64,000 nt of DNA from Hyphodiscus hymeniophilus (taxonomy: Eukaryota; Ascomycota; Leotiomycetes; Helotiales; Hyphodiscaceae). Where the stretch lies: positions 2,170,001 through 2,234,000 of the forward strand of contig VNKQ01000003.1 in NCBI GenBank assembly GCA_016508695.1. Direction: 5' to 3'. Each line of letters opens with the position of its first letter. The stretch's first letter is position 1. Below the pieces are notes generated by a model, which made no database searches, was not told the DNA's origin, and saw only the letters and a program-made list of their open reading frames with translations. Shown here piece by piece: positions 12,132 to 23,832 of this stretch. The position numbers and the translations under genes were made by a program.

Positions 12132-13351
12132 GAAAGCTTGCACAAGAGAGGATGTGGAACAGTTGATAAAAGAGCCTTGTAAGTAAATGAGACCCCTCTG
12201 TATAGCACTATCCATTTCTTTGCGTGCTCATGGTGGGCACAATTCTTCGAATCGCGAAGGATTCATTGCAAAGTTCCTGATGATTAGGTGTATTGAATTG
12301 TGCGGCATCTACATGAGAAAGTTGGAACGAGTGGGAGCTGTGTTTTCGATACCGTCCTCTCATTGTGCTTGAGTGATTGAATTCCTCTCGGGCATTTAAT
12401 CCTGTATTCTGCTTCTCCTCAGCCAAGCTGACTGTCTTGGCCTCAGATTCTAAAAGGAGCATTCCACATTTCGGCATACAAATTGTAATCCTCAGGTCCA
12501 GAGCATATTGTGTGCTTCATCTTATAGGATCCCAATCACTCAAAGACTCAAAGACTCAAAGACTCAAAGACTCAAAGACTTTGAGTGGTTAAACCTTTTT
12601 TCCTGCTCCAGTTTTGAATTATGTTCCTGAATAGAAAGCTGCAGAGCCTCCAGAGATTGTTCTAGAGTCTGAATCTTTCTAATACTTCAAGTGGTTAGGG
12701 CAGAGTATACCAATAATTGCTGTACCTCTCTCTGTTTTTCCACCCCAAAAGGCGAATGCAGAGCACTCATCATTTCTTTGTCAGTTCGATACTACAGCTC
12801 TCGTAGTGTCTAATAGTTGAACCTTGTTGGGCACTCAATGCACTGTATTTGAAGCGAGGCAATGTCTTAAAGCATCCAGGGGTTTGTCTATTTCCTCCAT
12901 GTGACGTGCTCTTCTTCAACTCTGCAGGTCCTGAATCATCAACAGCTCAACACTGTATAGGTGTAACTTACAAAAGTCGACTCTGCTGAAAACTCTCCAT
13001 TGTATTTCTGGGCTTCACGAAATATACTTAATAGGTTTGAGCCCTACCCTTATCAGAAAGTGGCTATTTATCGAGCGACTCAAGGACGAGCTTAACCTCG
13101 TGGTCAACAACTCGAACAACATGGCAAGTGGGGATAGCGTCACTGTTATGGAACGCAAAGTACCCGCGCTAATTGAGCTCCCACGCACGGGAAATTTCAA
13201 ATGGCTTTTTCTCTTCCTCCTCGTCTTCTCAGCTTCGACTCGGACACAGTGAATGAGTCAATATCTGTACGCTTCTTCACAACCCTCGCCTGAGCGACGG
13301 CAACGACAACAACGATATTAACAGCACAGGACGACAAAAGCAAACACTGAG
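12132..13351. other. Intergenic, no gene recognised
   Basis: No convincing coding signal between pbn1 and the first F-box-like paralogue. A short tandem repeat ending in a palindrome lies at 12538-12586. Confidence 0.5.
12538..12586. repeat. Five copies of ACTCAAAG ending in a palindrome
   Basis: ACTCAAAG is repeated five times without mismatch from 12538 to 12577. The next bases are ACTTTGAGT, so the last copy makes the 17-nt inverted repeat ACTCAAAGACTTTGAGT. It could fold as a hairpin or slip during replication. It lies about 400 bp past the pbn1 stop. Confidence 0.88.
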
Positions 13352-15416
13352 ATGGATGAAGAACGCCCACTCCCACCTGCGCCCCCAAATACCCCCGTCG
13401 ACGGTCAATCCGTTCATGAGGGCTCGGATGCTGGTGGTTCCGTCAGACTCGATGGCATTTCAAACGACATTAGTCTATCTGATCATGAAGGTAAGTCAGT
13501 CAGGTTCACTGGTAGATCTCTCTCTTTATCAGATATTGTTTCACAGGTAGCTGCTAGACAGTTGATCTTCTGATCGCGCTCTTCGGAAACACTCTTCTCA
13601 CTGGTCAACCCTTTCACACAAGTACCATTGCTGACGCTAAGACTCTGAAGGTGACTCGACTGATGACGAGAAGACAGACAGTGTCTGCTCCGATTCTGAG
13701 GACGGCATGACCAGCAGTGAGGATTACCATTCAGATAGCGATAGCAATACCGACGGTGCAGCTGCCGCAGCAGTAAACTTTGAACAAGCCGAGGAAGCTG
13801 TCCAAGATTCCACTGTACCGAACGTTGATATTGCCCATTCTGACAATGAAAACGACTCTGGTAATAACGGCAACGAAAATGGCGACAACAATAACAACCA
13901 CAATGATACTCATAGTAATGATGTTGGTCAGGCTGAGCAGGTCGTCCCGCGATTCACTCGAGTCGACAGCTTCCACAGAACTGTGCCTACCAAGTTCTTC
14001 ACTGAGCAATCTGAGTATGTCAACTACGAACGTATTCTTGTTGACCGACAGAAGTCAGGCTATCGTGTTCAACGAGAAAGGGCTGTGAACATGCGGAAGA
14101 GATTTCACTTCGCAGATGAGTCGTTCAACGAAAGTGCGTATACTCTTTGATGAGGTTACCTCAACACTCGTCTTGGGCTCGGTTTAGGATATCAGAAGCT
14201 GACTATAGACCCATCGTAGTGCTTGATTCAAAGGGACACTGTACTTCCGCCATCAAACTAGCCTCTTTGCAAGGACTTGCTGTTGAACTACGAGCCGACA
14301 TATTCGCGATGGTGTTCGAAGGACATTGGAAGGGTAAAACCCATCCTCTGGTCATCGCTCTTCGCGGAGACCGTAAGCTCTACTTAGAGGCGCTTGGTGC
14401 GTACGAAGACTGTAATGCGTTCCGCCTCTCACGAAGAAACGAGTGGCTATCCGTCGAGAGCCCTGTGTACAAGACCCTCTCTCCTGCTCCATTCAAGCAC
14501 ATCAAGAAGTTGGTCATTGAAATGCCGCTCATTCTCAGAGGGTGAGTAACCCCATCTTCATAAGAGTGCAAATCATTTAGACTATCGGCACAAGCACTAC
14601 TCCGCAAAGGTTTTGACGAGGTGTAAATGCTAAGAACTCCCTAGTCAAACACACCTCCTCCACCAGACCGTTGAGCAACGAGAGATGGAGATCATCGCTA
14701 CACTGAAGACTATGAAAAACCTCCAGGCGCTTGAAATCTACATGCATTCAAGCCACGAAATGAAGTGGGATAAGAACTACATGCTTGTGATCGGTTGGTC
14801 TATTATGATCACCAAACTCAACACATTCCGCCTCACATTTTCCAAGAAGTCAATCTATACAGATGGCCACAGAGCTGGTGTAATCGTTCATATGCTTGAC
14901 GAAGAGCTTGGCATCAAAGCTTGTACTGTCATAGTAAAGGACGACCCGAATTGGTGCTACGAGTGGAGTGCTGAGCCTGATGAGATTCTGGAGTGGCATG
15001 GTCTCTCTGCAGAACTTATGTCAAGTTTTACGGACGACTATAACGAAGCTACTATCAATGACCGTCTCCCTGTCATGGGTATGGCAGTTTGGACTCAGCC
15101 TGACTTGAACGACGAACTTCTCATCAAATTTCCTGACCCCGAAGGCGCTGACCCTGCAGCATACGGCTTAGAGGTGCTCGTCCCGAGACCCATCGCCCCA
15201 CCTATCGGCAGCCGAACAAAAATTGAGAAGAGAGTGGCTCGAATTCGAAAGTTATGTGCGCTCATTACTGCTCCACTCCTCAATGTTGGTAACCGTCTAA
15301 AGGGGGGCGTTCTTGATCGTATATCAGAGGTTCGAGAGCTATTGCGGAGTCCGGGGGTGGAGAGCGAGCATGGAAGAGTTCGCTATATCATTCCTGATAT
15401 GGATGCGGATATTTGA
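13352..15416 (+). CDS. Fungal F-box/2EXR-like protein, first of a tandem pair
   Basis: Four exons are proposed: 13352-13490, 13651-14133, 14220-14541 and 14645-15416 (571 residues). The acceptor of exon 3 is the least certain join. The first ~150 residues are acidic and low-complexity, rich in Asp, Ser and Asn. The core starts near LAVELRADIFAMVFEGHWKGK and includes LVIALRGDRKLYLEALGAY and NAFRLSRRNEW, the layout of fungal LPxEIRxxIY proteins (F-box-like or 2EXR families). The C-terminal exon (MKNLQALEIYMHS, then MITKLNTFRLTFS) looks leucine-repeat-like but no repeat period is clear. A diverged copy follows 390 bp downstream with the same intron phase at the matching core position. Function is unknown; substrate recruitment for ubiquitin ligases is only a family-level possibility. 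Confidence 0.72.
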
Positions 15417-15802
15417 GTATCGGTGGATTCGTGAGGCTCTCTACGCTCACCTCATTCTGCAACAATGGGATCGGGCAGGTAAGAATACAGCATATTGTAA
15501 GACTAGATTTAAGGGTGGATTGGTCATGGGAGAAATTGAGCGCATATGGGACGAGATGTAATGCAGACAATGAAGCATTTCGAATTTGAATCGTGCATCT
15601 TAATTTGACGGATTGGATTAAATCTCGGCCGACGACCTACAGATTTGAGAATGAGGCAATGAATTGGGGTAGCGAAGGATGTGCTGCGTTTTCTTATGCC
15701 AGATTCACTCTCCTCGACTCTGATATTGCCATCCCAACCCTCAACGACCTGAAAAATTCTTCAAATCAATACATTCACCTGTAGCGGTTCATCAGAGTCA
15801 AA
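15417..15802. other. Spacer between the tandem paralogues
   Basis: About 390 bp with no supported gene. It should contain the 3' end of the first copy and the promoter of the second. Confidence 0.5.
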
Positions 15803-17123
15803 ATGGAAGCCACCAGTAAGTCTCATGCCATCATGCCAACCCTTCCCAAGAAATTAATAACTGACTTTCTGAGATCTTGAATCTGAAGCCACCAACAACA
15901 CCAAGATGGCATCAACGCCCTCTCTCGTCTCGCAAAAGTTCGTCAATATCGTCGAAGCCACTCCTTCAACCCTGCACAAGTTCCCCCCTGAGGTTCGAGA
16001 CATGATTTATCGAGATGTCCTCGAAGATTCCTGGGATGGGAAGACACCAACGCTCATAATTGCCCTTCGGGGTGATACGAAGCTCTATCAGGAAGCTATG
16101 GAGGTATTCTATGCTACCAACACTTTTTGTCTTTCACAAAGAAATCGTTGGCTATGCTCAATTATAACTTTTGGAGGAAAATACAGCAGCTCATACTGGT
16201 ATTTTGGAACTACTACAATGACCGCGTTGAAGAGTGTTAGACGTTTGTCTCTCGAGACGCCTTTCGTGGATGGCGTGTAAGGCCCGATGACATTGCACTG
16301 TAACAAGACTGACCACATATCAAGCACTAGTGACTCGAAGTTTCAGAAGTATTACGATCATACTCTTTCGCGGTTCTTCCTCATCTTTGAGGAAATGGAA
16401 AGCGTCATCCAACTGAGCATAAAAATTGGCAGCCTTTGCCAGGCTATGGTTATAATGGCAGTCCTCCCTCTCGCCCTCCGTACCTTTCCGCATCTCCAGC
16501 ACATACAGACTTCTTTCACTCAAAGGCTTCTATTTAACCATGGATTCTTAATCTCTTACATAATGGAAGCACTGAAGAGCCGGACGACTTTGATCCCAAG
16601 GCCAGTTTCTGTCACATCTTCGGCACCTATGGCTTGGGATTGGTTGGCAAACGATAAGATGAGCCTAGAAGCAGTCCAACCAATCTCAGAGTGGACTTTG
16701 ATGGGGAATTCCAAGCTACAGATCGTGACATTGGAAGATCTGCTTTACGTTTTTGATGAACAGATCCGACTACGTGCGTTGGGGTTTTCGGAGAGGAACG
16801 AGTGGGACGACGATTACGAGGTTATTCGAAAGGAAATGGAGGAGCTTGACATGGAAGAGTTCTTCGACGAATGCTGGGAAGGCGACTCCGAGCGTTCTGA
16901 TTATGGCTCAACCTCTGACGAGCCCATCAACGCCTCGGGACCTGCTCCAGGCAGCCCCGGAAACAACGACTACAATGGAAACGCACCCCACGCCGATGAC
17001 GAGAACAGCCAAGACAATGATCAAGACTCCAGCGATAAAGTGGAAGATGTAGAAGGGTCTGGAGCAGTGATAGATGACGAAATTGAGCTAGACTTGGATG
17101 ATGGTCATGATGGGTTAAAGTAG
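15803..17123 (+). CDS. Fungal F-box/2EXR-like protein, second of a tandem pair
   Basis: Exons 15803-15815, 15889-16276 and 16331-17123 give 397 residues; the tiny first exon (four codons and one base) is a proposal, and the ATG at 15906 would also serve. The core reads FPPEVRDMIYRDVLEDSWDGK, then LIIALRGDTKLYQEAMEVFY and NTFCLSQRNRW. By hand alignment 30 of 61 core residues match the upstream neighbour, and the phase-2 intron after ETPFVDG corresponds to the neighbour's intron after EMPLILRG. Here the acidic low-complexity stretch (Asp, Glu, Ser, Asn) lies at the C-terminus instead of the N-terminus. The F-box/2EXR-like PPEVR motif is intact in this copy and altered in the other. Biological role is not known. 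Confidence 0.75.
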
Positions 17124-18225
17124 GACGAAGGCGAGGAGGTTAGTAACTAAGAAGGCTACAGCTTGAGGAAATTTGAAGCAGGTGGCTGATATCAGGATGA
17201 GAAATAGTACCAAAATAATCAGGAAGGATATGCGCCCGGAGTCGATAGGTGCAGCTAGGCCCTACATGGCAACGACGAAAGGGTTGTAGAAATTTTCTGG
17301 AAGGAAGGATATCTAACACGTGGTTGCCCAAAGAGGCTGAAGCAGAACGCAGGAGACATATATGATTTCAAGGCGTTTGTCATAAGGAAGTTTGAAGTTT
17401 CTGCAGTCCTCTCACTACATAACGAGATGTTGAGGTCAAAAGGATACTCGAAATGCAGTCTCTGAGAGGAGCGTGCTCCACGGAGCTGAGCAGCGAAGTC
17501 AACAAATAAAATTAGAGATAAGCAAGTGAACCGATCATAACCTTAGAGCAATCAGAAGTCTGAAACTCGTAGTAAGGTTCATATAAACAATAAGTTAATC
17601 GCCGTCTAGCATTGGACACAATGTTGTGGAACAGTTTCTCTTTGGGTAAGGTAAAGCAAGCCAATCGACTAGGGCTCTCGCAGAAAAGGAAAGCCCGAAA
17701 TAAACAATAACTATCCCATTTTCTACTTCCCATTCTTCTGATAGAAGTCATTGCATTCTCAGAAATACCGAGCTCTTTATTACAGTCGGAAAGGATAGGG
17801 TTTCTTACACTTGTCTTATTAAAATTTTCACACTGTCTCTTATTTGTGTCACCCCCAAGAAGGATCGCTCGATACTATCAAGGCATCCTCCGAAATGAAA
17901 AGCACATGGATCGGCCCTGCCTATGTTCGCGAAGTACAAGATTTGATGCGCTTATCAATCTGACTTCCACCCTGAACTATCGTAGCAGTCCGGAGCAGAT
18001 GGGGCAAATCACCGAGAAGTCTCAAGGCTGCTAAAGCCAAGCGGGCGAGGACATTGGTTGAACAACCCTGCTGTCAGTTGTTGCGGATCCTGCAGAGTTG
18101 AGGATTTAGAGCAGACAGCCCATCACTTGAGATATATGGCTTTCGAGGAGAGCAAAGTGAGAAGAGACAATGGAATTGACTGTTAAGGTGTTTTGAGTTA
18201 CTACGTCGCTCATGGGGTATCAACA
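17124..18225. other. Intergenic between convergent genes
   Basis: The second F-box-like gene (+) and the sucrose carrier (-) end toward each other here. Small frames, such as 17512-17751 (-), resemble no known protein, and I see no RNA gene. Confidence 0.45.
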
Positions 18226-20297
18226 CTACAATCCACTAAAGCTACCAGCCCTGATCAAGCCTCTTCCCTCTCCACTTCGTCTTGATCCTCTCACAGCACG
18301 TCCTTCTTCAACGGTACCCTCTGGAAGCTCAATCTCGTCTTTTATCCTGCTCGTCAAGTATGCGGCTACCAGTGTAGAAAGACCTCCTGCTGCCATGACA
18401 ATCGATATACTCCGATCTCCAGGTGTTCCTCTTGGCTTCTGGAAGAACCTGAAGATTATGCTGCTGCCGATGGTGGCAATGATTTGTGGAGTTGCTACAG
18501 CCATGTTGTGGATACCAAGGATCACACCTGCCAGAAATTAGCTATGTAGATGGAGGAGAGTTTGGAAAACATACCGGCTTGATCATCTGATGACTTATCA
18601 AGACCGTCGTCGTTCTGTTCCCGAGATCTCCGAAGGGCGTCCCTCTTGCTTATTTCAGCGCTGATGATGGCGAACGGAGCCCAGAGAGTCAACGCCCATG
18701 AAACTCCAACAATGCCAATCAAAGCTGTGGCTCCGCCAACACTACGGACGATCAAGGTAGAGAACATGCAGCTCGCAAATATAACATGACTACACAACCA
18801 AGCTCTACGAAGAGTGAGCCAGGGGATAACGAGCTTGTCCAGCATCCGGTCAATCCTGGTCGTGTAGCTCTTCTGAGAGCCCTCTGAAGCGGCGCTAGAA
18901 GGGGCGTCATAAGTCGGTGCAATGAAGAAAGGAAGGAGGACGTTGGTAGCGAGAGAAGTAATGGCATAGACAAGGAGGGCAAAGCTCCCCACTCGAGTGG
19001 CCTTTTCGTATAGCTCGTCAATTTCTGCTGGTGTCATATTTCGGTTCTTTTCTAGGTAGGGCTGGACGTAAATATCGCCGACGAAGGAACTCGAGTAGAA
19101 AAGTTGAGGAAAGAATCCGATCCATGCCATGAACTGAACTTCGCAGACCTTCCGGGTTTGAGGAGGAAGTTGTCGGATAGAGCTGAAGACTTGCTTGAAG
19201 AAAGATATCAATCCGCCCTTTCTTTTTGGCGCTTCTGCCTCGGTCCTTGGGTCTCGTTCTCTGATTGTAGAAACACTGAGGGCCACAGTACTGGACAATG
19301 ATAGGCAAGCTATCACGCACAGAACCTTGAACTGTGTATTTCCGAAGAACCACATAAATTTAGGGAGGTCCGTAAATCCCGCAACGTAGCCAATAATATT
19401 ACCCACACCCACTACTCTACTTGCCATCGAGTTTGCAGACTCTTGCTGATGTGCAGGGCAGCAGTCGAGAATAAACGCTCTAATACCTGCTTGAACAGTA
19501 TTGATAGCGAAGTCCAGAATGTAGACAAACATGACTGCCACAACAATTATGGTAACCTTGACGCCTTGCGACTCTCGATCTGCCCCAAAGAGCCCGAGAA
19601 AACCACCTACTGCCTCCCTCACCCATGCAAGAGCAAGCAGAGAAACCACTGTGGCGAAGGATCCAGCAACCATAAACGGTGTCCTTTTCCCCCACGGAGA
19701 CCTGCAGTTATCGCTGAGCATTCCCACGTATGGTTGTACAAGAGCTCCTGACAGCGGTCCGGCAATCCATACCAGAGCCATTAAAGACTTGCTGAGCCCG
19801 AGAGAAAGTAGGTAGGGTGTGCCATTCGATAATTCCACCGCCCAAGCCAACTGGAGTCCACCAAGACTGACTGTTAAGAGTATCATGTACCATAGGCTCT
19901 TCGTTTCCTGGAATGAGTCCAGCGGGTCGTCCTCCAACACCTGTCCGTCCTCAATGAGTCCCTCCTCTTCCTCATGGCCGGTTTCAGTCGGGGACAGAAG
20001 AGGCGACTGCTCATGTACAGGTTTTGCTACTTGCTCGAGAGAAGTGTTCCGAGGGGTGTCTCCTGAAAGTTTCTGGGAGCCATCTTCAGAATCTCGTCCA
20101 CGAAGCGTATCCTCCTCGGCCATTTCTGTAACAGTCCCGCGCGCACAGGGCGTGTGTTTCGCAGCAATTGAATCCGCGGATTGATTCTCTATGTAGTCTT
20201 CGTTGTAAGGACCTTGGGCCTGTGCCGTCCGGCGCGCTTTTGAATGTTGGACAAGTGGGGGGTCGAGACTGGCAACAATGCCCATGCGCTCAGACAA
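18226..20297 (-). CDS. SUT-type sucrose/alpha-glucoside:H+ symporter (GPH/MFS)
   Basis: Two exons, 20297-18575 and 18527-18226, joined across a 47-nt intron (donor GTATGT, acceptor CAG), give 674 residues. About 135 hydrophilic residues precede the first membrane span. The transporter core holds the SUT hallmarks: LGGLQLAWAVELSNGTPYL in helix 1, and the loop VGMLSDNCRSPWGKRTPFM, equivalent to the SDR.....GRRRP.I loop of plant and fission-yeast sucrose carriers. Roughly twelve hydrophobic segments can be traced, the last ones in exon 2 (GVILGIHNMAVATPQII). Such proteins import sucrose or maltose with protons at the plasma membrane. The gene is transcribed away from nhx1. The first of two nearby methionines was chosen because the N-terminal tail gives no other guide. 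Confidence 0.9.
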
Positions 20298-21033
20298 CCC
20301 TCGAACCGGTTGTAAGACGTCAAGAACCAGAGTAGGTCTTTCGAGAGCAGGATTTGATCACTTTGTGCCGAGTCAAGCCATCACGAGTTAGCAGTCGTAG
20401 AACCCGTCAGGTGGTGTAAGACAGGCCCCGTAAGCCTTGAGCACAGTGATTTGGTGGCAGTTAGACTCCTGTGACTCTGCGGAAAAATTGGAAAGTTAAC
20501 AGACTGGGAAAGATCTTGTGCTCATGAGGATCGTGATCACAGCAGCTGAATGCATGCCATGGTCACCTGGGATGCTGCGCTGGCGAAAGTTTGCATCGTA
20601 GCATTGTGTAATTCGAGTACGGTGACCTCAGCGACAAAGAGTCGGGCCTTGTGGAGCGGGAGCCTCAGGAGCCGCTCCATCTTGGCAGCTACGTATCTGC
20701 TATCCATCCTCGTCGAGGCGCATTCAAGAATACATCCGATTTATTGATCAGCCAATTTCGTACAGACTGTCGCAACACTCCTCTCATACCAATTCCATGG
20801 TCGACGTGTCGCACTAAGAAAATAGTGGCTGTTACGTCCTCCTTTTGTTGCAACCTGGCCGCTACTCGAGCGATCTCCAAATTAGGGTACTGATTCACTG
20901 CCCAGTTGCAATTCAAGTCGACCATTACATGTGTTCTCTCCCCCTTAGACGTTGCTCGTCCTTGAGCCATTCTCAACAATCCCGCCATACAGGAACGCAA
21001 CGAGCCAGATAGTAGCTTCCTCTCAACTGCAGG
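20298..21033. promoter_or_regulatory. Shared intergenic promoter region of the sucrose carrier and nhx1
   Basis: 736 bp separate the start codons of two divergent transporter genes, so both promoters must lie here. I could not identify a specific binding site with confidence. Confidence 0.5.
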
Positions 21034-23254
21034 ATGGCTCCAAAGGTCTCTGCGGCGATTGCTGGCATCGCCTTCGAGGTCCTGAGTACGTTTACGCTCC
21101 AGGCACTCCAGAGGTTGTTGGGCAGCAGCTAATCAAGATTATACTATAGGAAGAGCGTCGGAAGACGATGGTGAAGATGGTAGATTGCCTCATACACGTT
21201 ACAGAAGTGGGGACTAATCGAAGGAATAGAACCCGATTCATCGCAAATGGAGATATTCTCTTCATGGGCACTGTTTATTATGATAATGCTACTCATAACT
21301 GCTCTTTTCACAAGTTATATGCTTCAGCAGAAGAAAGTAGAGGCTGTACACGAAACCGTTATATCCATCTTTGCTGGTATGGACACATCCTGATGCCTAG
21401 ATAGGCATGAGCTGACAATCTTCTAGGTATGACAGTTGGTCTTATCCTGAGGGTCAGTGCTGGAACTTCGATCCAAAATTTAGTTACCTTCGACTACCAA
21501 ATCTTCTTCAATCTCCTCCTACCGCCGATTATTCTGGGCTCTGGATACGAATTGCATCAGGCGAATTTCTTCCGCAACATTGGGACAATCTTAACATTTG
21601 CCTTTGCGGGGACATTTATATCTGCCATTGTTTTGGGGTTGATCTTGTGGCTCTACACGCGCATTCCCCTGGATGGATTCGAGTTGACATTGGTGGATGC
21701 AATCTCAGTCGGAGCAACGCTCTCAGCTACCGACCCTGTTACTATTCTAGCGATCTTCAATACTTACAAGGTCGATCCGAAGCTTTACACAATCATCTTT
21801 GGCGAGTCGATTTTAAACGATGCCGTTGCGATTGTGCTGTTTGAAACTGCCCAAAGGTATAAGGAAGGAGGTGCTGCTGGAACACTAGGCTTCATCTCCC
21901 TAATCGAAGGTGTGGGCATCTTCTTGGCCGTGTTTTTTGGCAGTCTGATTATCGGAGTTATTGTCGGTGTTGGAACAGCGTTGGGCCTGAAATACACCTA
22001 CGTCAGAAGATTTCCCAAGATCGAGAGTTGTCTAATCATCTTGATTGCCTATGCAAGCTACTTCTTGTCAAACGGCTTGCATATGTCTGGTAGTAAACCC
22101 ATTTTCTTATTCTGGTACTACGCTGATGAACGATAGGAATTGTGACACTTCTCTTCTGTGGAATCTCACTGAAGCATTATGCATATTACAATATGTCCCG
22201 CCGAACACAACTCACCACGAAATACCTCTTTCAAGTCCTCGCTCAACTTTCAGAAAATTTTATTTTCATCTACCTTGGATTGTCGCTATTTACGGAAAGC
22301 AAGATGGAGTTTAAACCTCTGTTCATAATAGTAACGATAATTGGTATTTGCGTGGCAAGATGGGTCGCTGTATTTCCTCTATCGAGAACAATTAACTGGG
22401 TCATCAGATATAAGGCAAAGAGGAAAGGTAGAGACGTTGCGGATGAGCTGCCATACAATTATCAGGCAATGCTATTCTGGGCTGGTTTGCGTGGAGCAGT
22501 CGGCGTGGCGTTAGCTGCAGGCATGACTGGTACGAATGCTTGGGCCTTGAAAGCCACGGTCCTGGTGGTTGTTGTGCTTACGGTCATCATTTTTGGTGGA
22601 ACAACAGCTCGTATGCTAGAGATTCTAGGAATCAAGACGGGCGTGGTTGAAGAAATCGATAGCGACGACGAATTCGATATTGAGGCTGTCTCAGGAGGCT
22701 CTTATTACAAGCACGCCGGGAGTGCAATCGGTCATGATCCAAGACGAGGTAGAGGAAATGGATCCGTTGCTTTAGATGCTCTGCGTAGTAATGGCAACGG
22801 CCGGGGTCCTGAAAGAGGCTCGTATGTCAGTGGGAACAATAGCCCACAAAACAGACCTTTGGGCGCTGGCAGGAAAGGAAGTGCGAATGGAAGAGCGCGC
22901 ACCGACAGTGAGCAGGAGCTGCTTACGATACCTAACAATCTGAGTGATGATGAGGTGGATGTTGATAGCGATAGTTCCGACCTGCCTCCTGCAGCCAAAC
23001 GACCACCGAATAGGAATCCACCAGGGCCACAGGCAGGAGATGGAAGTCTAGATACACCATATCCCACATCTGGAAGTACGACCAACGCCGATACCCCGCA
23101 TATGACTGCTTCAGGTGCTATCAGCCAACTTTTCCATGGCACTGTGGAAGATCACGCTGCGTGGTTTAAGCAGCTAGACGAAGGATTCATCAAGCCGAAA
23201 CTATTGCTTGATGGAGGCAAAGGTGGCCGTCATGGGGGGCCTAGCGGGAGTTGA
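21034..23254 (+). CDS. NHX1: Endosomal/vacuolar Na+(K+)/H+ exchanger Nhx1
   Basis: Five exons (21034-21085, 21150-21179, 21224-21376, 21427-22089, 22137-23254) give 671 residues with all phases closing; exon 2 is only 30 nt. After a short N-terminus comes EIFSSWALFIMIMLLITALFTSY and about a dozen membrane helices. Family landmarks are FFNLLLPPIIL (the amiloride-site motif), ATDPVTILAIF, GESILNDAVAIVLFE with the ion-binding Asn-Asp pair, HMSGIVTLLFCGI, and LRGAVGVALAAG with the conserved Arg. The C-terminal ~230 residues are hydrophilic, Gly/Asp/Ser-rich and cytosolic. Nhx1 exchanges cytosolic protons and alkali cations across late-endosome and vacuole membranes, affecting lumenal pH and vesicle traffic. 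The start MAPKVSAAIAGIAF matches fungal orthologues. Only the joins around exon 2 are less certain. Confidence 0.96.
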
Positions 23255-23832
23255 AACTATAATACCAAAGAAAAGAACCAAGCGCTGGATAGGCATGGAT
23301 GGAGTTATGGCTATAGGAAATATCATGGGCATTGTCGTGCCCGCCAAGCATAGAATAGATTTTGAAAACGCAAGCATAATCTTTTCGATATTGACTTTAG
23401 GCGGGTATTCTCCGTAGCAAAGCGTTCCGTTCAGTCTGCCCTGGCCAATGAGTTAAGGCGCCTCCCGTCCTTCAATCTCCATGTGATGTGGAGAAGCCGT
23501 TGATCCGCTTTACAAGCTGACATTGGTACCTATCCAAGCCGACTGACTTTGTGTTGATGAGAAATCGGCAAATGCTCGGCGAGACAATGGCCGACGCCAG
23601 CCTCGGCTCATTTTATCAAGTTGTCAGCAATTCAAGAACTCTGGTGCTCTACATAACAGCAACAAAGTAACACCAAAGGCTAGCCTCCAATAACCTTTCA
23701 ACAGATGAGAAGGTTTGTGACTATCCCCTTACCCGTCTCCCTGCTTCATCATCTCGAGTGAGGCTCGCTTTGATGATCCTGGATTTGGTATCTGTACCTG
23801 CGTCAACCTCATAGGAGTTCCAATCACTCGCA
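23255..23832. other. Intergenic, promoter of the alpha/beta hydrolase gene
   Basis: About 580 bp between two genes on the same strand, with no supported coding region or recognisable RNA. Confidence 0.5.
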
